5,917 nt of DNA. Source: Candidatus Cloacimonadota bacterium. GTDB lineage: Bacteria; Cloacimonadota; Cloacimonadia; Cloacimonadales; TCS61. A model generated the notes under the pieces. The model had not been told where the DNA came from, ran no database searches, and worked only from the letters and a program-made list of their open reading frames with translations. The translations under genes were made by a program, and so were the position numbers. Positions 1 to 4,753 of the stretch are shown in pieces; the stretch's first letter is position 1, and every line of letters begins with the position of its first letter. The DNA lies in assembly GCA_030667725.1 (NCBI GenBank), contig DAOUVH010000075.1, positions 1 to 5,917 of the forward strand. The letters are read 5' to 3'.

Positions 1-1074
1 ATACAAGGCGGAATGGGAGTGGGAATATCACTTTCCGGTTTAGCTGCTGCAACGGCGAATGAAGGCGGGATCGGAGTCATATCGTCAGTTGGTTTGGGTT
101 TATTAGAGAAGCTGGATAGAAAGAATTATCGTGCAGAGAATTTAGTTTGTCTGCGCAAAGAAATACGCAAAGCAAAAGCACTATCGGATGGTGTGATCGG
201 GCTTAATGTTATGGTAGCAGTTTCCGATTATGATGATATTGTGAAAGCAGCGATGGAAGAAGAGATAGATATTTTGTTTTTAGGTGCCGGATTACCGTTG
301 AAAATTCCGGAAGGTCTTACATTAGAATATTTGAAATCTGTAAAAACTAAAATTGTTCCCATTGTATCTTCGGATAGGGCAGCAAAATTGATCTTTCACA
401 GTTGGGAAAAGAAATACGATCACATTCCCGATGCTGTAGTGGTAGAAGGACCGAAAGCAGGTGGTCATCTCGGGTTCAAAACGGAGCAGATAGATGATCC
501 GCATTATGCATTGGAAAAGATCATTCCCAAAGTTATCAAGATCCTTGAGCCGTTCAAGCAACGCTTTGGAAAAGATATTCCCGTTATTGCTGCCGGTGGT
601 ATCTTCGATGGAGAAGATATTTATAAATTCCTTGAGATGGGAGCAGCTGGAGTTCAGATGGGAACGCGTTTTGTGGCAACGAATGAATGTGATGCAGACA
701 TAAAATTTAAAGAGCAGTTTGTAAATTGTAATGAAGAAGATATTGGAATCATCAAAAGTCCGGTTGGATTACCCGGTAGAGCTATAATCAATAATTTCTT
801 AAAAGATGTAACATCAGGAATAAGGATACCATTTAATTGTCCGTGGAAATGTTTGAAGACCTGCAACATGCAGCAATCATTATACTGTATTGCAGACGCT
901 TTAATGAAGGCAAAATTCGGTAATTTAGCTAATGGATTCAGTTTCGCTGGTGCCAATGCTTATAGAATAAAGCAGATAGTTTCAGTAAAAGAATTGATGG
1001 ATTCTCTTCGAAATGAATTTGAGGAAGCAGTTATGAAATTGCAGGGCAGAAAGGCTGCTTTGATAATTGGTTGA
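1..1074 (+). CDS. Nitronate monooxygenase-type FMN oxidoreductase, 5' partial
   Basis: FMN-binding TIM-barrel enzyme of the nitronate monooxygenase (2-nitropropane dioxygenase) / FabK-like family; the family oxidises alkyl nitronates or acts as a flavin-dependent reductase in the cytoplasm. The frame is open from base 1 (Ile-Gln-Gly-Gly-Met), and IQGGMGVGIS is the usual N-terminal motif, so the ATG at 13 is internal and only some residues are missing before the window. Counting the first codon as residue 1, I see VEGPKAGGHLG near 148-158, with the family's AGGH histidine at 156; IAAGGIFDG near 196-204; and GVQMGTRF near 217-224, the last two being flavin-phosphate-binding loops. GLPGRAI and a cysteine cluster (C280, C284, C288, C296) follow, as in clostridial-type members. 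It ends with TGA at 1072-1074 and is convergent with the FKBP gene. Length favours nitronate monooxygenase over FabK, but the substrate cannot be told from sequence. Confidence 0.9.
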   Translation: MQGGMGVGISLSGLAAATANEGGIGVISSVGLGLLEKLDRKNYRAENLVCLRKEIRKAKALSDGVIGLNVMVAVSDYDDIVKAAMEEEIDILFLGAGLPLKIPEGLTLEYLKSVKTKIVPIVSSDRAAKLIFHSWEKKYDHIPDAVVVEGPKAGGHLGFKTEQIDDPHYALEKIIPKVIKILEPFKQRFGKDIPVIAAGGIFDGEDIYKFLEMGAAGVQMGTRFVATNECDADIKFKEQFVNCNEEDIGIIKSPVGLPGRAIINNFLKDVTSGIRIPFNCPWKCLKTCNMQQSLYCIADALMKAKFGNLANGFSFAGANAYRIKQIVSVKELMDSLRNEFEEAVMKLQGRKAALIIG

Positions 1075-1139
1075 TTTAATTTATTAAGCAGGACGTATTA
1101 TTTTGATGTGTCTAAAATATTTTGATTCAAACCGGATTT

Positions 1140-1167
1140 TCTTTCCGCAGCAGAAGCTACGGAAAGA
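1140..1167. other. Hairpin in the convergent intergenic gap
   Basis: Bases 1140-1147 pair with 1160-1167 over 8 bp (core CTTTCCG/CGGAAAG). After one C/A mismatch, AGC (1149-1151) pairs with GCT (1156-1158) around an AGAA tetraloop. There is no T-run on either side, so a simple intrinsic terminator is not supported. It may protect the 3' end of the oxidoreductase mRNA or act with the larger palindrome 10 bases downstream. The rest of the gap (1075-1139) shows nothing I can name. Confidence 0.55.
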
Positions 1168-1176
1168 GTGAAAATA

Positions 1177-1216
1177 TATAACTCGACTCGAGTTTTCAAA
1201 CCCGAGTCGGGTTATA
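1177..1216. terminator. Long palindrome, probable bidirectional terminator
   Basis: Arms 1177-1194 and 1199-1216 pair over 18 positions: 16 Watson-Crick pairs, one G/T and one A/C, around a TTCA loop. It lies between the stop of the + strand oxidoreductase (1074) and the stop of the - strand FKBP gene (1230), the expected place for a shared terminator. Poly-T tails are weak: TATTTATTATTATTT on the + side beyond 1220 and TATTTT on the - side. The stem is therefore strong but the classical terminator form is incomplete. Each arm is itself a near-palindrome (CTCGACTCGAG, CCCGAGTCGGG), so alternative folds are possible, and the element may belong to a dispersed repeat family. Confidence 0.6.
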
Positions 1217-1229
1217 AAACTATTTATTA

Positions 1230-2051
1230 TTATTTAACTTCCAATAATTCCACATCAAAAATAAGTGTTGCATTTGGAGGAATAACCCCACCGGCACCTC
1301 TTTCGCCATAGCCCAGATCAGCAGGAATTATCAAACGAGCCTTATCGCCTACTTTCATTAAAGCAACTCCTTCATCCCAGCCTTTAATAACTCTTCCCAT
1401 TCCTAAAACAAAGCTGAATGGTTGATCTCTTTTTACAGAAGAATCAAAAATTGTTCCATCTTCAAGATAGCCTGTATAATGCACATTCACGGTATTTCCA
1501 GCGGCAGCTCTGATACCATTACCTTCCTGAACTAAAATATATTCCAATCCCGATTCTGTTTTGGATCTCACTTTTCCTTCAATATTGTATTCTTCGATCT
1601 TGATCACAGGCATTATCTCTAAAAGCTCAACTTCAAAAATTAGTTTAGCATTGGGAGGAATTAAACTTCCAGCACCTCTTTCTCCATATCCCAGATCTGC
1701 GGGAATCTTCAGAACAGCTTTGTCGCCAACGTGCATCAAGGCAATCCCTTCATCCCAGCCTTTTATCACCATTCCAGCTCCAAGCTCAAATGTAAAAGGT
1801 TCTCCTCTATCTAAAGAACTATCAAATTTTGTTCCATCCTCAAGTGTTCCGGTATAATGAACCTTAACTCTACTTCCTGCTGTTGCCAGCACTCCTCTTC
1901 CATTCTCAGTAATTACATATTCCAATCCGGAATCTGTTTTTGTGTAATTCATCTCTTCTCCTTGTTGACTGATAATTACATTTCTTGAACAACTAATTAC
2001 TGTGATTGAAATAACAATTACCACTATTAATAACATCATTGTTTTTTTCAT
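1230..2051 (-). CDS. Lipoprotein with two tandem FKBP-type peptidyl-prolyl isomerase domains
   Basis: Predicted envelope foldase that speeds cis-trans isomerisation of Xaa-Pro bonds. The 273-residue product begins MKKTMM, a hydrophobic stretch to about residue 20, and the lipobox Val18-Ile-Ser-Cys21, so it is probably cleaved and lipidated at Cys21; Ser22 at +2 would suit outer-membrane sorting if the Lol rule applies. FKBP domain 1 covers about 40-146 and domain 2 about 165-272. Both keep the active-site set of FKBP12: Tyr of HYTG (66, 192), Phe-Asp of FDSS (76-77, 202-203), Val-Ile and Trp of VIKGWDEG (99, 225) and Tyr of GYGERG (122, 248). The start is fixed by AAAGGAG seven bases upstream and by the signal peptide. 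Single-domain FKBPs are commoner among bacterial lipoproteins; the two copies here are strikingly alike. It is last in the - strand series and ends beside the palindromic terminator. Confidence 0.95.
   Translation of the reverse strand: MKKTMMLLIVVIVISITVISCSRNVIISQQGEEMNYTKTDSGLEYVITENGRGVLATAGSRVKVHYTGTLEDGTKFDSSLDRGEPFTFELGAGMVIKGWDEGIALMHVGDKAVLKIPADLGYGERGAGSLIPPNAKLIFEVELLEIMPVIKIEEYNIEGKVRSKTESGLEYILVQEGNGIRAAAGNTVNVHYTGYLEDGTIFDSSVKRDQPFSFVLGMGRVIKGWDEGVALMKVGDKARLIIPADLGYGERGAGGVIPPNATLIFDVELLEVK
1236..1559 (-). repeat. FKBP domain 2 copy of the internal duplication
   Basis: Codes for residues 165-272. It aligns without gaps to residues 39-146; by hand count 76 of 108 residues are identical. 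The period is 126 codons (378 bases), including an 18-residue linker. The last third (GYGERGAG to the C-terminus) is the best conserved, and the similarity is also visible in the DNA. Confidence 0.9.
1614..1937 (-). repeat. FKBP domain 1 copy of the internal duplication
   Basis: Codes for residues 39-146, the N-terminal partner of the duplicated domain, directly after the lipoprotein signal and a short spacer. It has the same length as domain 2 with no gap, which points to an in-frame tandem duplication. Confidence 0.9.
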
Positions 2052-2058
2052 TTTTTTT

Positions 2059-2065
2059 CTCCTTT
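2059..2065 (-). promoter_or_regulatory. Shine-Dalgarno of the FKBP lipoprotein gene
   Basis: On the - strand AAAGGAG is followed by seven A residues and ATG at 2051. This is near-ideal spacing and decides the start. It lies outside the palindromic element that begins at 2075. Confidence 0.85.
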
Positions 2066-2074
2066 AAATTTTCG

Positions 2075-2174
2075 TGTCATCCTGACGAATCTTACACGTT
2101 CTTCTTTGGAAGGGTCTCCACTTATAATGAGATTCTTCGTAAGAAAAATCTTCGAAGAATTCCTCAGAAAGACA
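2075..2174. repeat. Imperfect palindromic intergenic element, about 100 bases
   Basis: The outer arms TGTCATCCTGA (2075-2085) and TCAGAAAGACA (2164-2174) are inverted copies matching at 9 of 11 positions. Inside, GTTCTTC (2098-2104) pairs with GAAGAAT (2154-2160). The core GAAGGGTCTC (2109-2118) pairs with GAGATTCTTC (2129-2138) over 10 positions with two G/T pairs around a 10-base loop. The element fills most of the 145-base gap between the orphan gene and the FKBP gene. From memory, TGTCATCCTGA is the terminal motif of palindromic intergenic repeats seen in several bacterial genomes, so this is probably a decayed copy of a REP/MITE-like element. It has no coding capacity. It could also fold in the mRNA between the two genes. 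Confidence 0.6.
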
Positions 2175-2196
2175 TTTTGTTATCATATGATTTCCA

Positions 2197-2586
2197 TTAT
2201 TCGTTAAATATTTTTATTTTGAAATATCCATTTTTGAAATGAACATCTTCAATATGTACAATTTTTGTTTTATCTTTAAGAAATTGCTGTAATAGAAAGG
2301 TGAGTGTGGGATGCTCGTATTGAAGATATTTGATACTTGGCAATTTCTTAAATCGTAAGAATTTATCTGTTATCCAGTTTGTCTGCAATTCTAAGAATAA
2401 CATTCCATTTTGATAATCTTTGTAATTCATTTCTAAATCAATATTCGTTGAAATTGGATGTTCATTTTTATAACGAAATTTTATTTGTTCACCCATGATT
2501 TCAATGTTTGATATGGAATTCGGGATCAGCTCATTTGCAATACAAATATCTATTATTTCCGAAATAGTTATCTTAATTTCCGCCAT
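2197..2586 (-). CDS. Hypothetical protein, 129 residues
   Basis: I do not recognise this family. The open frame starts at an ATG with a clear AGAGG ribosome site six bases upstream and ends in TAA, which supports it as a real gene. The product is soluble: there is no signal peptide or membrane segment. A short N-terminal helix-like stretch (about 8-20) is followed by alternating polar and hydrophobic segments that suggest beta strands (about 27-40, 47-55, 62-70), a likely helix (about 94-104, TLTFLLQQFLK) and C-terminal strands (107-128) rich in Lys, Ile and Phe. It contains one cysteine (Cys15) and no obvious catalytic motif. It follows the GNAT gene by 77 bases on the same strand and is separated from the FKBP gene by the palindromic element. 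It may share the upstream transcript. Function unknown. Confidence 0.75.
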   Translation of the reverse strand: MAEIKITISEIIDICIANELIPNSISNIEIMGEQIKFRYKNEHPISTNIDLEMNYKDYQNGMLFLELQTNWITDKFLRFKKLPSIKYLQYEHPTLTFLLQQFLKDKTKIVHIEDVHFKNGYFKIKIFNE

Positions 2587-2592
2587 GATCTA

Positions 2593-2599
2593 CCTCTTT
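2593..2599 (-). promoter_or_regulatory. Shine-Dalgarno of the hypothetical gene
   Basis: AAAGAGG on the - strand stands six bases before the ATG at 2586. It is a good match and supports both the start and the reality of this unrecognised gene. Confidence 0.75.
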
Positions 2600-2641
2600 A
2601 GAATATTTCATTTTTCCTCGGTAAAAAAATTTGAAGACATT

Positions 2642-2661
2642 ATTATTTGCAAGTAAATAAT
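2642..2661 (-). other. AT-only hairpin after the GNAT stop
   Basis: ATTATTT (2642-2648) pairs with AAATAAT (2655-2661), directly after the GNAT stop codon on the - strand. A run of seven T residues comes about 12 bases further on (2629-2623). The stem has no G/C pairs and the T-run is displaced, so at most this is a weak or attenuating terminator and it may be chance in AT-rich DNA. Confidence 0.3.
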
Positions 2662-2663
2662 CG

Positions 2664-3104
2664 TTAAATTTCAGGATTAAGCTTTTTGGTGAAGTAGATA
2701 ATATCTTTGTGTTTTATATAGTTTTTGCTTTGGAAATATTTCATTGAAGTCACATTCCAATCTTCAATAAGACAGGCAAAGATCTTTATATTGTTAGATA
2801 GGAAAAATTTTTCAGCTTTGTTAATCAATAAAGCTGCAATTCCTTTTCCTCTAAATTTGGGCAGAACAGCAAGTCTGTTGATCCAGCCTTTGCGTCCATT
2901 ATGGCTTGCTATAAGTGCACCTACAAGTTCCTCATTAACCTCGGCTACAAAGAAACGATTAGTTTCAATAAGTAATTGTTTCTGGATGTTGTCTTTAGTA
3001 TCTCTGCCTTCCAGTTTGAATGGAAGTGCTGCTTTTGTCCAAATATCAAACAGGGAATTGCATTCAAATGCTTGAATTTCTCGGATAATAAATTTATTAT
3101 TCAT
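2664..3104 (-). CDS. GNAT family N-acetyltransferase
   Basis: Acetyl-CoA-dependent N-acetyltransferase of 146 residues, a normal length for a single GNAT domain, expected in the cytoplasm. Motif A is clear: a strand (INRLAVLP, 75-82) followed by the pyrophosphate-binding loop Arg85-Gly-Lys-Gly88-Ile-Ala90 (R-x-x-G-x-A) and helix ALLINKAEKFF. Motif B is recognisable at 112-130, with Asn117 and a KYFQSKNYI segment in place of the usual Tyr-x-x-x-Gly-Phe. The N-terminal half (about 15-45, containing the helix around IWTKAALPF) is the variable acceptor-binding part, so the substrate cannot be predicted. The start is one base after the hydrolase stop (TAA C ATG) and no Shine-Dalgarno is visible, which suggests translational coupling to the hydrolase. 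Confidence 0.9.
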   Translation of the reverse strand: MNNKFIIREIQAFECNSLFDIWTKAALPFKLEGRDTKDNIQKQLLIETNRFFVAEVNEELVGALIASHNGRKGWINRLAVLPKFRGKGIAALLINKAEKFFLSNNIKIFACLIEDWNVTSMKYFQSKNYIKHKDIIYFTKKLNPEI

Positions 3105-3105
3105 G

Positions 3106-4377
3106 TTATTTTAAATGTTTAGCAGCAAATCGGAATACACGATTGAAACTTTTATCTACTTCCTTCTCAAGTTTCTTAGTAGGTGGGAAAGGAATTACAT
3201 GATCATAATAGTAATTAAAATCCATCACCCTTACTTTTGTCGGGATTTTATTATCAGATCCTTTTAATGTATTCAAAACCTCTGAGGGAGGAACCACGAA
3301 ATCCTTTTTGAGTGCTATAGCAGATATCTGTTTATGGAGTTCTTTAAATCTTTTTTCCCTGAAATTTTGCAATTTATGAAATTCCAGCATACTCCTAAAA
3401 TATTTACCAACAGGGTGGAGATCACTGAAATAGTGTTTCAATCTTTCATCTTTTTTTAGTTCTTCCTCCAAACGTTCAATATAGAAGGAGTAAACAGAAA
3501 TATTAGCTTCACTATCAAGAATATATTTTGATGCTGCATTCATTCTATTCAATGTAGGTCCACCGCAAAAATGGAATAATTTAGATTTTGAAAGATAGTC
3601 ATATGAATTTGTCATTAAGAGAATGTTTGCCAGAAAAGATCCGATTGAATAGGCAAAGAAATCAATAGATACATTTTTCTTGATATGTGAATGCAGTCCT
3701 GATCTGATTTCCTGAATTAGCTGCAAAATATCGCAATATGATTGAAGGCCTGACCACAAAAATCTTTGTGGATGAAATTGTAATCTTGCACTTAGGGCAA
3801 TATTGGCAAAGGATGAATTTGCAACTTTTGGAAAGATCTCTTTCCTCTCTTTATTTGCTGTTCTCAAGTATCTTGGATCTATCCATTGGGCTGGGGTTCT
3901 ATTCATATGAAAAGCGATAGGGAAGAGCACTACTTGCTTACCCGTTTGCTCTATTAATTTGTAAGCCCAGGGTAGATATTTATTCCAATCTTTCTCATTA
4001 AGCCCATGAAGTAGAATTATTGTACCTGTAGTTTTAACCTTTTTGATGCGGTCTTTTCCTGTCTTTTTAGATTTTTTAACTTCAATAGGAGTTAGAATAC
4101 TATAATTAAAATTAACGTTTTCCTTAATTTTGGAATCAGGGATTTCAATAATTTCATTGAGATGAGGTGCAACCAATTTGCTTGAAAGATCGTAAGTCGT
4201 GTTAAATTTGATATTATGCTCATTACATTGATAAGATTCTTCACCCGGCAGGAGTTTATGATTGAATGATTCAAATGGGATATTTATTATCCGCATTCCC
4301 AGTTCAGGAATATCTATTTTGTCATCCGTTATATTGAATTTACTTTTTAATAAATTATAAATTTCTAAATATGTCAT
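3106..4377 (-). CDS. Alpha/beta-hydrolase-like protein (DUF6051-like)
   Basis: A 423-residue soluble protein with the marks of an alpha/beta hydrolase. A strand with GTIILLHGLNEKDW (118-131) gives the oxyanion-type HG loop. DFFAYSIGSFLA (239-250) is a nucleophile elbow of form A-x-S-x-G with Ser244. A late strand ends in Asp359 (ALKKDFVVPP), a candidate acid, and His393 (YDHVIPF) is the candidate catalytic histidine. Residues 1-95 form an extra N-terminal region, and a basic KKSKKTGKDR stretch (101-110) precedes the first core strand. About 270-345 looks like a helical lid. There is no signal peptide or membrane segment. From memory the arrangement resembles the DUF6051 proteins of Bacteroidota-like genomes; I am only moderately sure of that name, and the substrate is unknown. 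The start has GGAG five bases upstream. It lies 16 bases after the membrane-protein gene and one base before the GNAT gene, so all are probably cotranscribed. Confidence 0.8.
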   Translation of the reverse strand: MTYLEIYNLLKSKFNITDDKIDIPELGMRIINIPFESFNHKLLPGEESYQCNEHNIKFNTTYDLSSKLVAPHLNEIIEIPDSKIKENVNFNYSILTPIEVKKSKKTGKDRIKKVKTTGTIILLHGLNEKDWNKYLPWAYKLIEQTGKQVVLFPIAFHMNRTPAQWIDPRYLRTANKERKEIFPKVANSSFANIALSARLQFHPQRFLWSGLQSYCDILQLIQEIRSGLHSHIKKNVSIDFFAYSIGSFLANILLMTNSYDYLSKSKLFHFCGGPTLNRMNAASKYILDSEANISVYSFYIERLEEELKKDERLKHYFSDLHPVGKYFRSMLEFHKLQNFREKRFKELHKQISAIALKKDFVVPPSEVLNTLKGSDNKIPTKVRVMDFNYYYDHVIPFPPTKKLEKEVDKSFNRVFRFAAKHLK

Positions 4378-4382
4378 TCAGT

Positions 4383-4386
4383 CTCC
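4383..4386 (-). promoter_or_regulatory. Shine-Dalgarno of the hydrolase gene
   Basis: GGAG on the - strand lies five bases before the ATG at 4377, within the 16-base gap after the membrane-protein stop. It supports this start. Confidence 0.7.
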
Positions 4387-4393
4387 GAGATCA

Positions 4394-4732
4394 TTAGAAT
4401 ATTAGTTTTGTTAGTAAGGAATTAACAAGTGAGATTAACAAAGCTGCAATAGCAGCTGTGAAACAACCTCTTAATTTGAACTTAGGCACAAGTTTGGCCA
4501 CAATAAGCAGACAGAATCCATTCACAAAGAATGTAAACAAACCAAACGTAATAAATGTGATAGGGAAAGAGATGAACACGAGAACCGGTTTAATAATTAC
4601 ATTAACAAGAGCCAACACAAATGCAACAATGATAGCTGCAAAAAAATTATCTATTACAAAAAGTCCTGTAAGCCGTCCAACAGCATAGATCGAGAAAGAG
4701 AGAATTAAAAATTGAAGTATTGTTTCCTGCAC
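4394..4732 (-). CDS. Small four-helix membrane protein, YvlD / phage-holin-4 superfamily-like
   Basis: A 112-residue, very hydrophobic integral membrane protein. Four segments are likely at about 5-27, 29-47, 51-80 (probably two helices broken near FPITFITFG) and 89-110. The pattern FxAAIIVAFVLALVNVIIKP, then FPITFITFGLFTFFVNG, then a repeat-like LVPKFKLRGCFTAAIAALLISLVNSLL, matches the YvlD-type family often annotated as a phage holin family protein (PF04020 as I recall). These are ordinary chromosomal inner-membrane proteins of unknown function and the holin name need not mean lysis. The start is GTG at 4732-4730 with GGAAG ten bases upstream; no in-frame ATG lies between it and the ftsZ stop. 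It follows ftsZ by 21 bases, exactly seven codons, in the same frame. Confidence 0.88.
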   Translation of the reverse strand: MQETILQFLILSFSIYAVGRLTGLFVIDNFFAAIIVAFVLALVNVIIKPVLVFISFPITFITFGLFTFFVNGFCLLIVAKLVPKFKLRGCFTAAIAALLISLVNSLLTKLIF

Positions 4733-4742
4733 GATCAGGTCG

Positions 4743-4747
4743 CTTCC
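4743..4747 (-). promoter_or_regulatory. Probable Shine-Dalgarno for the GTG start of the membrane protein
   Basis: GGAAG on the - strand lies ten bases before GTG, a rather long spacing. The site is inside a five-codon mini-frame (ATG ATG GAA GCG ACC TGA) that starts just after the ftsZ stop and ends four bases before... the GTG region, so the start is less certain than the others. Confidence 0.45.
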
Positions 4748-4753
4748 ATCATA

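Noticed and set aside
13..15. ATG at base 13 as the true start of the oxidoreductase
   Set aside because: The family motif begins at least four residues earlier in the same open frame, so the gene is simply cut by the window edge.
1561..1857. A 98-codon + strand frame across FKBP domain 1
   Set aside because: It is antisense to a well-supported domain with no ribosome site. It is a shadow.
2182..2187. TATGAT on the - strand as a possible -10 box for the FKBP gene
   Set aside because: No convincing -35 hexamer lies 16-18 bases upstream, and such hexamers are common in AT-rich DNA.
2039..2242. A 67-codon + strand frame over the gap before the FKBP gene
   Set aside because: It runs through the FKBP start, the palindromic element and the orphan gene's end. 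It has no family features and is explained by AT-rich repeat sequence.
4394..4732. Reading the holin-like protein as evidence of a prophage
   Set aside because: This family is a common chromosomal membrane protein, and no other phage gene is present.
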